Shown here piece by piece: positions 8,624 through 16,964 of a stretch of DNA of 64,000 nucleotides. The notes beneath the pieces are model-generated. The model saw only the letters and a list, made by a program, of their open reading frames with translations. It was not told the DNA's origin and did no database searches. This stretch comes from Yoonia sp. BS5-3 (GTDB lineage: Bacteria; Pseudomonadota; Alphaproteobacteria; Rhodobacterales; Rhodobacteraceae): assembly GCF_038069655.2 (NCBI RefSeq), contig NZ_CP150951.2, positions 2,816,001-2,880,000 of the forward strand, written 5' to 3'. Position numbers and translations under genes: made by a program. Every line of letters begins with the position of its first letter. The stretch's first letter is position 1.

Positions 8624-8998
8624 TCAGCTTTTGGCCCGGCCAAGCCACAGCAGGATCAGCGTGATCGTGGCTGGGGCGGTTTGTGTCATCAAAATCTGGG
8701 TAGAGACGGTCAGCGCGCCCACGATTCCAGCGACAAAGACGAACAGCAAAAAGCAGGTGGCGATGTTGCGTTGCCAATGGGTGTCGCGGATCAGCAGTGA
8801 CCATATCAACCCAGCCGCAAGGAAGGCGTTATAGATGCCTTGGTTGGCCGCCAAGGCCTTGGTTTGGCTGAAGGAATCCGGTGGAAGCGTCGGGAAAACC
8901 CTTGGGCCTGTGGTTTCCCAGGCGAACATTTCAAAATAGGCGATATAGAGGTGCAAGGCCGCGATGAGCGCGATCAAGATAAGTGAAACGATACGCAT
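8624..8998 (-). CDS. DUF1304 family membrane protein
   Basis: The 124-residue protein with four membrane helices carries the DUF1304 hallmarks: HLYIAYFEMFAWET in the first helix region, then NQGIYNAFLAAGL. The family's function is unknown. ATG 8998 is chosen because the upstream extension is polar and unlike the family. It is transcribed alone on the minus strand, convergent with the sulfotransferase-like gene at 7741. Confidence 0.88.
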   Translation of the reverse strand: MRIVSLILIALIAALHLYIAYFEMFAWETTGPRVFPTLPPDSFSQTKALAANQGIYNAFLAAGLIWSLLIRDTHWQRNIATCFLLFVFVAGIVGALTVSTQILMTQTAPATITLILLWLGRAKS

Positions 8999-9181
8999 TG
9001 GGGCGGTCCCTTCGTTGGTTGGGTATGTCTTATCCGTTATGCGTGAAGGCTCCAACCTGATTTATGCGGCGGCGATTTTGGCTTTTGGCAACGCCGCTGC
9101 CGTGCTGCCCCTTTTCACGGCTGAGGTTGCGTGTTAGGGGACCGCCAAAGCAAACCCCAAGCGAATGAAAGACCTATAAAC

Positions 9182-9604
9182 ATGGCTATCCAGCGTACAT
9201 TTTCGATCATCAAGCCCGACGCCACAAAGCGTAACCTGACAGGCCAAATCGTGGCCAAATTCGAAGAGGCGGGTCTGCGGATCGTGGCCTCTAAGCGTAT
9301 CCAGCTGACATTGGCCCAAGCCCAGCAGTTCTACGGTGTGCACTCCGAGCGCCCATTCTTTGGCGAGCTGTGCGAATTCATGATCTCTGAGCCAATCGTG
9401 GTACAGGTTCTGGAAGGCGAAGACGCGATTGCGAAGAACCGCGAAGTCATGGGCGCCACCAACCCAGAAGACGCAGCCCCCGGCACGATCCGCAAGGAAT
9501 TCGCGCTGTCCATCGGCGAAAACTCGGTTCACGGGTCGGATGCGCCAGAGACAGCTGCCGAAGAAATCGCTTTCTTCTTCTCCGGGCTTGAGCTGGTTGG
9601 CTAA
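9182..9604 (+). CDS. ndk: Nucleoside-diphosphate kinase
   Basis: The 140-residue protein has the normal family length and the active-site motif [10 protein letters not shown] with phospho-acceptor His117. The nucleotide-binding opening is [14 protein letters not shown]. It transfers gamma-phosphate from ATP to other (d)NDPs in the cytosol, balancing nucleotide pools. The start at ATG 9182 reproduces the canonical [13 protein letters not shown]-terminus; an upstream GTG would add 17 atypical residues. The last 4 bp overlap the stop of the convergent DUF4112 gene. Confidence 0.98.
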   Translation: MAIQRTFSIIKPDATKRNLTGQIVAKFEEAGLRIVASKRIQLTLAQAQQFYGVHSERPFFGELCEFMISEPIVVQVLEGEDAIAKNREVMGATNPEDAAPGTIRKEFALSIGENSVHGSDAPETAAEEIAFFFSGLELVG

Positions 9605-10020
9605 GCGATAAGCGTGGGTTTCACCCACCCTACGGGTTTTAAGGCCGTCTGCACCGTTTTGGCGCGGGCGGCTTTTTTGTTCAGACTGCGCTCTAACGCG
9701 TTGTAATTACGGATATTTGCATTGTAGAGCACGTCAAAAATATCCCCCACAAGGGGAATCGCGCCTATGGCCATGTCCACAAACGTGTTGAAGATCATAT
9801 AGGCGATCGCGCCGGGGCTTGCGCCCAATTTGCGCGCCCGTGTAATCATCCACAGCGATGGCAACGTCGCCAACGCATCCCCCACAACCGGGATCAATCC
9901 GATCAAGTTATCAAACCCCACCGAAATCTTGGTGCCCGGGATGTAGAAAAGCGCGTCCATACGCCAGGCCAGCTTGCGCAGGCGGGCGAGTTCAAAATCA
10001 ATATCCTGTTCTATGTTCAT
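9601..10020 (-). CDS. DUF4112 domain protein
   Basis: The 139-residue protein carries the DUF4112 pattern: RLAWRMD-type opening, [25 protein letters not shown], and a second [20 protein letters not shown]. Two hydrophobic hairpins suggest membrane association. The function is unknown. The last dozen codons ([12 protein letters not shown]) are read through a REP-like palindrome next to the convergent ndk stop, so the C-terminus was probably extended by that element. Confidence 0.88.
   Translation of the reverse strand: MNIEQDIDFELARLRKLAWRMDALFYIPGTKISVGFDNLIGLIPVVGDALATLPSLWMITRARKLGASPGAIAYMIFNTFVDMAIGAIPLVGDIFDVLYNANIRNYNALERSLNKKAARAKTVQTALKPVGWVKPTLIA
9606..9637. repeat. REP-like palindrome GTAGGGTGGGT...ACCCAC in the ndk 3' region
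   Basis: On the minus strand the sequence reads GTAGGGTGGGTGAAACCCAC, a short palindromic element (arms 9614-9619 and 9623-9628) of a kind that recurs in many bacterial genomes. It directly follows ndk and also encodes the last residues of the convergent DUF4112 protein. It may serve as a transcription terminator or an mRNA-stabilising hairpin. Confidence 0.55.
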
Positions 10021-10220
10021 GGTGTTAACATAGCCGAAAATTACGGCGATGTGAAGGGTTTTTACTTAAATCATTCCGAAATTAGATTTCCGGTTTTAAA
10101 CTGCTTAGAAACAGGATGTTATGGTGTTTCGAATTTAGCTAATGACACGCGATATCACTTCTTGCGTTCGACTGAAGCAAGAACCCGCGAACAAGTGATT
10201 CAATGATTAATCGACAGGCT

Positions 10221-11345
10221 CTAGCCTTGGTGTGTGACGTCATAAAGGGGTTTGTTGTTCATCTGATGTCGCGTGACGAGCTTTTTCACTCGTTTGCCCG
10301 TTAGTGGAATATAGTGGGCCGACACTGGTTCGAAATCAGGTTTGCAGATTTCGGGAAAGAGCGTCTCAATCTCTTGCCGTGCGTGATGGGATAGCGCTTT
10401 GAGAGCCTCCGGACCTGTAAAGAGGCTTTCAGTTGGCGCGCCGTTAGACCAGATGACCTGGTGATCATCAAACAACACATGCCAATAGGTGACCCCGTTT
10501 GGCATGTCATCAAGCGCGGTAATACCATCCAAAGGCAATAGCTTTTTAGCGGGGACCAAAACCTCTTTGCGGCCAAACATGCGCATTGCAATGGCAGAAG
10601 ATACCAAAACGCGATGTTGTGGCGAGACGATCAGATCATGCTTTGGGTAACCGGCGCCAAGCGCATCAGCACGGATAAGGATAGGCCGCAGACGGGGCTG
10701 GTCAGCCAGCTGTACCCCGCTGACGTAACAGGACCCAATCCACCTGATGGGATGATAGCCCTGATCATGGGTCAGGACTTTGTCCCCGGTGCTAAGGTTT
10801 TCAACCCGGACATGCCCTTGGGCGGTTTCGATAAGCGTTCCGGATGCAAAACAAGGCACATCGATGATTTCGCCAGCCGCGACCGTGGGCCCTGTGACGA
10901 TCTGATCGATCACAATCGTGTTTGACCCGGTGTCGTCCCAGGCTGCGGCAATCGCGGCGGTGTTGACGCTCAGCCCGTTGACCAGCTCAAGCGGAACCAG
11001 CGTGCCGTCATCTGCCTTCACGCCATAAAGTGCGATCGTTCCATCGGGGTTAATCTCAATCTTGACAACGGGCGAGCCGTCGCTGTTTTCCAGTTGCCAG
11101 ATTTGCGGTGTGTCGGTCCCGTAGATGTCCCCATCTGCAAAGCGAACGGTCTGTCCGCTTGTACCGGGGGTTTGAAACTGAAGTTCGTTTTCGGCCCCCG
11201 TCGGTCCGCCGACGAACAGGTCGACACCATTGACTTGAACGCTAAAGCTGTTGTCGAGCACTGCAAAATCGATAACGACACCGCCATTGGGCGTGGTGTC
11301 GGTATATGTCGTTGACCCACCGCTGAAAATTTCAAAATCTGTCAT
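10221..11345 (-). CDS. Hint-domain (hedgehog/intein-type) protein
   Basis: The 374-residue protein has an N-terminal beta-rich region (residues 1-160, Gly/Thr/Asp-rich) and a Hint domain starting at Cys165 in the block CFASGTLIET. GHVRVENLSTGDKVLTHDQGYHPIRW and the B-block-like SPQHRVLV follow. Rhodobacteraceae carry many such Hint proteins, thought to be self-cleaving extracellular or surface proteins. No extein follows: the protein ends KPLYDVTHQG without the His-Asn splice motif, so cleavage rather than splicing is expected. There is no classical signal peptide; secretion, if any, would use another route. Confidence 0.85.
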   Translation of the reverse strand: MTDFEIFSGGSTTYTDTTPNGGVVIDFAVLDNSFSVQVNGVDLFVGGPTGAENELQFQTPGTSGQTVRFADGDIYGTDTPQIWQLENSDGSPVVKIEINPDGTIALYGVKADDGTLVPLELVNGLSVNTAAIAAAWDDTGSNTIVIDQIVTGPTVAAGEIIDVPCFASGTLIETAQGHVRVENLSTGDKVLTHDQGYHPIRWIGSCYVSGVQLADQPRLRPILIRADALGAGYPKHDLIVSPQHRVLVSSAIAMRMFGRKEVLVPAKKLLPLDGITALDDMPNGVTYWHVLFDDHQVIWSNGAPTESLFTGPEALKALSHHARQEIETLFPEICKPDFEPVSAHYIPLTGKRVKKLVTRHQMNNKPLYDVTHQG

Positions 11346-11459
11346 TTTGTCCTTACCCGACCAAAATCATTAATATTTCGTGAAGATAAGATGAAGCATG
11401 ACCCACGAGCAATCCCTGGGCAGGCGCACATGCGAGAAAATGCCAGCCCAATCAACAGC

Positions 11460-11795
11460 TCAGGATTTATCCATCCGCTTTCCAACGCCGATCCTGTCCA
11501 GGATCGCTTCGAATTCTGAGAGATCCTGATCAAAGCTTTGCGCTTTAATCTTATCGAATGATTTACGCAGGGCTTTCTTTTCGTCGCCCTTGCAATCATT
11601 CCATGGCCGCCCTTGCAGCGCCATATGTAGCACGTAATAGCCGATGAAATGCGGCTTTGCGCCGCTTTCAAGGATCCGCGCATAGGCCGCATCGGCGCCG
11701 ATGTCGCGCAATTCTTCCGCCGTCTTGATGCCAACGCCCTGAAGGGCCGCCGCAAAGGACGGTCCGATGTTCCTGATTGTCGTCAGCGCTGCCAT
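11460..11795 (-). CDS. TfoX/Sxy family C-terminal domain protein
   Basis: The 111-residue protein matches the TfoX C-terminal domain: TIRNIGPSFAAALQGVGIKTAEELRDIGADAAYARI is a helix-hairpin-helix-like stretch, then YYVLHMALQGRPWNDC. The N-terminal TfoX domain is absent, as in many alphaproteobacteria. In gammaproteobacteria full-length TfoX/Sxy promotes competence; the role of the isolated C-terminal domain is not known. It ends about 110 bp upstream of the Hint gene start and is downstream of the 37-residue Pro-rich frame. Confidence 0.85.
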   Translation of the reverse strand: MAALTTIRNIGPSFAAALQGVGIKTAEELRDIGADAAYARILESGAKPHFIGYYVLHMALQGRPWNDCKGDEKKALRKSFDKIKAQSFDQDLSEFEAILDRIGVGKRMDKS

Positions 11796-11899
11796 GGTCT
11801 GATTTTATCGACCAAGGGAAAAAAGACCAGTGAGGTTTGAGGCGGATCGGGGAGGACGATCCCGGCAGCACAGAACCTCACCGGTCTGAAGCGGTGCCG

Positions 11900-12013
11900 T
11901 CAGATACTCGCGTAATCGGTATAGACGGTTGGTTTGGGCGCGTTTGGCACCTGCGGCGCGGCCGTAACCGGCGCGGGGGCAGGGGGCGGGGTATTCGGTT
12001 TTGCAGTGGCCAT
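11900..12013 (-). CDS. 37-residue Pro/Ala-rich small protein, unknown
   Basis: The frame encodes MATAKPNTPPPAPAPV followed by TAAPQVPNAPKPTVYTDYASI. It has an ATG with an AAAGGA Shine-Dalgarno-like sequence about 7 bases upstream. Its composition is extremely Pro/Ala-rich and ends with an aromatic YTDYASI tail, so it is likely disordered. It lies between the helicase and the TfoX-like gene on the same strand as both. The function is unknown; coding status rests on the RBS and regular composition only. Confidence 0.45.
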   Translation of the reverse strand: MATAKPNTPPPAPAPVTAAPQVPNAPKPTVYTDYASI

Positions 12014-12134
12014 TTTTCTGGTCCTTTTGCCTATCTATGGGGTCAACTGTACAAAGCGTACCCCAATTCAGACCAGCCTGCTGCGGACCTAGCATGCTTG
12101 TGACGTGACAAAAATGTGACCAATAGGGCGTGTT

Positions 12135-14213
12135 TTAGCCTTTCCCGCGCCGCGGTGCAGCATTGCCACCCTTGCCTAACCCCTTGCGAGGCTTCGATTT
12201 TCCGCCCGGCGGCGTGAACCGCTTTGAGGTATCCTTGGCGCTATTGGCAGGCTTGCCTTGCGGTTTTCCGGCCCGGGGCTTGCGCGGTTTTGTGTCAGAA
12301 TTGAAATCAGATTTACCTGTGCTGCGCGGCTTTTTGCCATCTGATTTGCCCTTGAATGGGGGTTTTTGACGCTTTTCGCGCAGCGCTTCGCCATGATCTT
12401 TGCGGGCCGGTTTGCCGCGCGGTTTGCGTGCTTTGGGGTCATCGGCAGCCCCGTCAATGGGCTGGACGGGCGCCAAATCCTGCTGCGCTGAGGGCGGCGG
12501 CGGTGTCTGGTCACGCGGCGCGTGTTTTTTCGGCTTGCCGCCATGGCGCGGCTTGCCCCCATCATCCCGCCGGGGGCCGTTGTCATAATCGCGTTTGGTT
12601 TTACGCGGCCCGCGCGCGCCAAGTTGGGGCGGGCCATCAAGCGCGGTCAGCTTGGCCTGATTTTCCAGCGTCATCGCCCCGCCAACCGATTTGAGGAATC
12701 CGGCCACCGCAGGTTCGGCGATTTCCACAAAGGTTTCGTTTGGCTGAATGCGGATCGCGCCGATCTCATTCTTGGTGATCCCGCCCGCTTTGCAGATCAT
12801 GGGCAACAGCCAGCGCGCCTCGGCCTTGCCTTCACGGCCCACATCGACGCTGAACCATTTTGAAGGGCCAAAGGATTTTGTTTCGCGCGGCTTGCGCTCT
12901 TTGCTTTGCGGGCCGTCCTTATAGTCGCTGATATGTTCGGGGGCCGATTGTTTGCCAGCATAAAGCCGCAGATAGGCCGCTGCGATCTTTTCAGGGCTGT
13001 GATCAGCCAACAGGCGTTGCGCGAAAGCGGTTTCGTCTTCGGTGAATTCCTCGGCCCAGACCGGGTCGGTCAGAAGCCGCTCTTCGTCTTTGCTCTTGAT
13101 CTGCTCGGCGGTGGGCGGGGTGCCCCAGGTCGCGGTGAGCTTGCCCCATTTCAGCAGGTTCTCGGCGCGCCGTTTCATCTTGGCCGGTGCGATAAGCGCA
13201 GAGACCCCTTTGCGCCCAGCCCGCCCGGTACGCCCTGACCGGTGCAGCAGCGTTTCGGCATTGGTGGGTAGTTCGGCATGGACGACCAGTTCCAGATTTG
13301 GCAGGTCGATCCCGCGTGCTGCCACATCCGTTGCCACGCAAACCTTGGCCCGCCCATCGCGCATGGCTTGCAGCGCATTTGACCGTTCAGACTGTGTCAG
13401 CTCGCCCGATAGTGCCACAACCGAGAAACCCCGGTTCGACAGCCGGGTTGTCAGCCGCGTGACAGATGCGCGCGTATTGCAAAAGACGATGGCATTGGGC
13501 GCATCATAAAACCGCAAAAGATTGATGACAGCGGCGTCGATATCGTGATTGGCCACGCTAAGCGCATGGTATTCGATATCGGCATGTTGCTTTTCTTTAC
13601 TGGTGGTTGCGATGCGCACTGCATCCTTTTGATAGGACTTTGCCAAAGTCGCGATCATCGGCGGTACCGTGGCCGAGAATAGCAGTGTGCGCCGCTCTTC
13701 AGGGGCCTGTTCCAGGATGAATTCCAGGTCCTCGCGAAAGCCCAGGTCCAGCATCTCATCGGCCTCATCCAGAACCACCGCTTTGATATCGCTCAGGTCA
13801 ATAGTGCCGCGCATGATGTGATCGCGCAGCCGCCCCGGTGTGGCCACAACGATATGCGCGCCGCGTTCCAGGCTGCGCCGTTCATCGCGAAAGTCCATCC
13901 CGCCCACGCAAGAAGCAAGCGTCGCGCCTGCAGCAGCGTAGAGCCATTGCAATTCTCGTTTGACCTGCAGCGCCAGTTCCCGTGTGGGCGCGATGATCAG
14001 CGCGTGCGGGCGGCCTGCGGGTCCAAATGTGCCACCTTCGGCCAGGATGGTCGGGCCGATGGCCAGACCGAACCCAACCGTTTTACCGGATCCTGTTTGC
14101 GCCGATACTAGAAGATCCTGCCCCTCAAGATCGGGGTCGGTCACAGCCTGCTGGACGGGTGTGAGATCGGTATAGCCTTGTTTGGCGAGGGCATCGGCGA
14201 GGGTCGGGATCAT
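12135..14213 (-). CDS. DEAD-box ATP-dependent RNA helicase with DbpA-like RNA-binding domain
   Basis: The 692-residue protein has a Q motif (TDLTPVQQAV), Walker A AQTGSGKT, VLDEADEMLDLG, LFSATVP and the C-terminal helicase motif HRSGRTGRAG. A DbpA/CsdA-type RNA-binding domain follows at about 470-545 (RWLLPMICKAGGITKNEIGAI). The tail from about 550 is Lys/Arg/Pro/Gly-rich and disordered, as in CsdA/DeaD-like helicases that work in ribosome assembly or cold adaptation. It should unwind short RNA duplexes in the cytosol. It is transcribed alone and divergent from the COG0523 gene. Confidence 0.93.
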   Translation of the reverse strand: MIPTLADALAKQGYTDLTPVQQAVTDPDLEGQDLLVSAQTGSGKTVGFGLAIGPTILAEGGTFGPAGRPHALIIAPTRELALQVKRELQWLYAAAGATLASCVGGMDFRDERRSLERGAHIVVATPGRLRDHIMRGTIDLSDIKAVVLDEADEMLDLGFREDLEFILEQAPEERRTLLFSATVPPMIATLAKSYQKDAVRIATTSKEKQHADIEYHALSVANHDIDAAVINLLRFYDAPNAIVFCNTRASVTRLTTRLSNRGFSVVALSGELTQSERSNALQAMRDGRAKVCVATDVAARGIDLPNLELVVHAELPTNAETLLHRSGRTGRAGRKGVSALIAPAKMKRRAENLLKWGKLTATWGTPPTAEQIKSKDEERLLTDPVWAEEFTEDETAFAQRLLADHSPEKIAAAYLRLYAGKQSAPEHISDYKDGPQSKERKPRETKSFGPSKWFSVDVGREGKAEARWLLPMICKAGGITKNEIGAIRIQPNETFVEIAEPAVAGFLKSVGGAMTLENQAKLTALDGPPQLGARGPRKTKRDYDNGPRRDDGGKPRHGGKPKKHAPRDQTPPPPSAQQDLAPVQPIDGAADDPKARKPRGKPARKDHGEALREKRQKPPFKGKSDGKKPRSTGKSDFNSDTKPRKPRAGKPQGKPANSAKDTSKRFTPPGGKSKPRKGLGKGGNAAPRRGKG

Positions 14214-14464
14214 GGCGCGGGCTTTCTTCGGCGGTAAGCCCCGCCGGTTACGCCTGTCGCGCCGGTTTGTATAGGGGGGATGTACGGGGATCGTAAAGTA
14301 AAGCCCGAAAAGTGCGGCTTTATGGGCGTGGCGTGTATGTTTGGCGTATGTTTCCTGTACAGAATGCGTATTGCTGTCCGCAACATCCCCGAAGAGTTGC
14401 GATATGCAAGGCCAGCCCGTAGAACCGGCCCCACGCTGCCTGACATGGCCCGAGAGATGACGCT

Positions 14465-15538
14465 ATGAATGATCCACGCCTTCCTGTCACCTTGCTGACC
14501 GGTTTTCTGGGGGCCGGAAAGACGACCCTGCTTAATGCTGTTCTGGCGGACAATACGGCGGGCCGCGTTGCCGTCATTGTCAATGAGTTTGGCGAGGCCG
14601 GGCTGGATCATGATCTGATCACTGAAAGCAGCGATGAGGTGATCCTGATGGCCTCGGGCTGTTTGTGCTGTTCGGTGCGCGGTGACCTGGCGCGTACCAT
14701 GCTAGAGCTGTTTGAAAAACGTGACCGCGGTGATCTGGCCTTTGAGCGGGTGGTGATTGAGACAACCGGCCTGGCTGATCCAGGGCCTATCGTGCAAACG
14801 CTGGTCAGTGACCGCGATCTGGCCCGGACAACACGTTTGGATGGTGTTGTGACCGTGGCAGATGCGGTCCATGGGATGAGCACGCTGGATACGCAGTTTG
14901 AGGCTGTATCGCAGGCTGCCGGGGCTGATCTGATCATACTTAGCAAAACCGATATCGCGGATGCCGGTGCTGTATCTGCCATTGAAACCCGCCTGCGCGG
15001 GCTCAATCCGACGGCCCCGATTATTCATGCGGTCCGTGGCCAGAATATACATAGCCATATCTGGGGGCTGTCCGTGGTGCGCCAAGGCGTCAAACCGGCT
15101 GAGGCAATTCGCTGGCTGACCCAGCAAGGCCCGGCCGCTGTGGACCCTTTGCAGAATATCTCGGGGCTGGCCGCCGCGCCCGTGCTGCAGCGGCAGTTTT
15201 CACCGCATGACAACCGTATTCGCAGCGCATCGATTGTCATCGATCAATCTCTGAAGGACAAGGTTTTTGACGATTGGCTGGATGACCTTGTTGCGATGCG
15301 CGGCCCGAACTTGTTGCGTGTCAAAGGGCTTGTTTTTCTGGAAGGCATAGAGGCCCCCTTTGTATTCCACGGCGTTCAGCATGTCTTTGATGAACCCGTT
15401 CCCGTCACGGATTGGGACCGTGATGATCGCAAGAGCCGCATTGTCGTGATCGCCCGCGATCTGTCTGAAAACCGGCTGCATCGCTGCCTAAAGTCGCTTG
15501 GTGATCGGTCACAGATCGCGTTTACCGGCACGTTTTAG
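14465..15538 (+). CDS. COG0523 family GTPase (CobW/ZNG1-like metallochaperone)
   Basis: The 357-residue protein has Walker A GFLGAGKTT (from about residue 11), the metal-binding GCLCCSVRGDL (CxCC motif, about 61-71), the Walker B-like ETTGLADPGPI and the guanine-specificity SKTD. A CobW C-terminal domain ends with FVFHGVQHVFDEPVP. The family loads Zn, Co or other metals into client proteins using GTP. No cobalamin genes are nearby, so a zinc or general metallochaperone role is more likely than CobW proper. ATG 14465; the 251-bp upstream region contains GTAC-containing motifs also found near 49600. Confidence 0.9.
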   Translation: MNDPRLPVTLLTGFLGAGKTTLLNAVLADNTAGRVAVIVNEFGEAGLDHDLITESSDEVILMASGCLCCSVRGDLARTMLELFEKRDRGDLAFERVVIETTGLADPGPIVQTLVSDRDLARTTRLDGVVTVADAVHGMSTLDTQFEAVSQAAGADLIILSKTDIADAGAVSAIETRLRGLNPTAPIIHAVRGQNIHSHIWGLSVVRQGVKPAEAIRWLTQQGPAAVDPLQNISGLAAAPVLQRQFSPHDNRIRSASIVIDQSLKDKVFDDWLDDLVAMRGPNLLRVKGLVFLEGIEAPFVFHGVQHVFDEPVPVTDWDRDDRKSRIVVIARDLSENRLHRCLKSLGDRSQIAFTGTF

Positions 15539-15635
15539 ATTCGGTTTTGATCGGCCTGCACCCAATACATGAAATCTGGAATTAAGGTGCCTGAAACGCG
15601 TTGACTTGGCTTGGCCTGCGCTTATCCATTTTCGC

Positions 15636-16964
15636 ATGAGTTCAACGCATCATCCGCCCGGCAGTGCCGAAACCGTTTTTGCGGCCATGACCGATCTAAA
15701 CGGGGTCTGGCGCGGCAAGCGTCTGCCTGCCGCACAACTGCCGAAAATGGGGCAGGGCGGTTTGCGCATGCCGCTGTCGGTCTGCGCGCTGGACATCTGG
15801 GGCGAGGATATGCAAGGCAGCGGTCTGGTGCTGGCCACTGGGGATGGGGATGGTCTGTGCCATCCAACCGGGCGCGGGCCGATTGCAATGCCTTGGCTGG
15901 ACCAACCCGCAGCCTTGCTGCCTGTGCAGATGCGCCGCGAGGATGGATCGCCATGGCCGCTTGATGCCCGGCAGGTGCTTGCAGGCATTGTGGCGGGTTT
16001 TGCCGAAAAAGGCCTGACGCCGGTCGTGGCCACTGAGCTTGAGTTCTACCTTTACGACCCCGCGCAGGATACAGCCGCCCCGCCGCAGGCCCCGGGCGAG
16101 CCGACCCCGATGCAATCTGATCGCATCCTGTCCATGGACGATCTGGAACGTTTTGCGCCGCTTCTGGATGCCCTGTTTGAGGCCTGCCGCGCCGCTGGCA
16201 TTCCGGCCGATAGCGCCACCTCAGAGGCGGGCCCCGGCCAGTTTGAGGTCAATTTCACCCATGTTGCCGATCCGATGAAGGCCGCTGACGATGCGGTTTT
16301 GTTCAAAAAGATCCTGCGCGGTCTGGCCCGGAAATTTGGCTTTGGTGCCAGTTTCATGGCCAAACCCTATGGCGATCGGTCCGGTAGCGGGCTGCATATT
16401 CATTTTTCGCTTTTGGATCGGCAGGGCGCGAATGTGTTTGACGATGGCACTGCGCTTGGTTCCGATCTGCTGTGCCAAGCGGTGGCCGGTCTGATGGCCG
16501 CAATGCACGCGCATACGCTGATCTGGGCCCCCCATGCCAATTCTTATCGCCGCCTTGTTCCGGGCGCCCATGCCCCAACGGCGATCTGCTGGGGCTACGA
16601 AAACCGGACCAGTGCCTTGCGCATTCCGGGTGGTGCGCCACAGGCGCGCCGGATTGAGCACCGCGTTGCCGGTGCCGATGCCAACCCCTATCTGGTTTTG
16701 GCCGCTGTTCTGGGCGCGGCTTTGCAAGGCATTGAAAATGCCGCCATCCCGCCCGATCCAGTCCTGGGAAATGCCCATCAGCAGGATTTACCGCAATTGG
16801 CCCCCGATTGGGCCAGCGCTGTTGATGCTTTTGCGCAGTCCGATGACGGGGTTTTCCCTGATCTGTTGACCCGGGCCTTTGCCCATATCAAACGTCAAGA
16901 GATCGCCCGCTTTTTGCAGGATATCAGCCCGTTTGAATATCAGACCTATATGGACATCGTGTAA
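15636..16964 (+). CDS. Glutamine synthetase family protein (gamma-glutamylputrescine synthetase-like)
   Basis: The 442-residue protein belongs to the PuuA/GlnT branch. ATELEFYLYD, EAGPGQFEVNF, SGSGLHIHFSL and the ATP/ammonia-site-like NSYRRLVPGAHAPTAICWGYENR are all visible, and the C-terminus is IRRQE-like (FAHIKRQEIARFLQDISPFEYQTYMDIV in full, given here as landmark positions about 415-442). It would ligate glutamate to an amine such as putrescine. The next gene, overlapping by one base, is an FAD oxidase of PuuB type, which supports a polyamine-catabolic pair. ATG 15636 is chosen because the upstream extension lacks family similarity. Confidence 0.85.
   Translation: MSSTHHPPGSAETVFAAMTDLNGVWRGKRLPAAQLPKMGQGGLRMPLSVCALDIWGEDMQGSGLVLATGDGDGLCHPTGRGPIAMPWLDQPAALLPVQMRREDGSPWPLDARQVLAGIVAGFAEKGLTPVVATELEFYLYDPAQDTAAPPQAPGEPTPMQSDRILSMDDLERFAPLLDALFEACRAAGIPADSATSEAGPGQFEVNFTHVADPMKAADDAVLFKKILRGLARKFGFGASFMAKPYGDRSGSGLHIHFSLLDRQGANVFDDGTALGSDLLCQAVAGLMAAMHAHTLIWAPHANSYRRLVPGAHAPTAICWGYENRTSALRIPGGAPQARRIEHRVAGADANPYLVLAAVLGAALQGIENAAIPPDPVLGNAHQQDLPQLAPDWASAVDAFAQSDDGVFPDLLTRAFAHIKRQEIARFLQDISPFEYQTYMDIV

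Noticed and set aside
9039..9137. 32-codon frame (MREGSNLIYAAAILAFGNAA...) upstream of ndk
   Set aside because: It has a hydrophobic, gene-like look but no clear ribosome site and no recognisable family; it could equally be chance in GC-rich DNA.
11805..12095. 96-codon minus-strand frame across the region between helicase and TfoX-like genes
   Set aside because: Low-complexity shadow of the better-supported 37-codon frame in another register.
14280..14468. 62-codon frame overlapping the COG0523 start by ATGA
   Set aside because: The overlap is suggestive, but the translation is Arg/Cys-rich without pattern and there is no ribosome site or homology that I can see.
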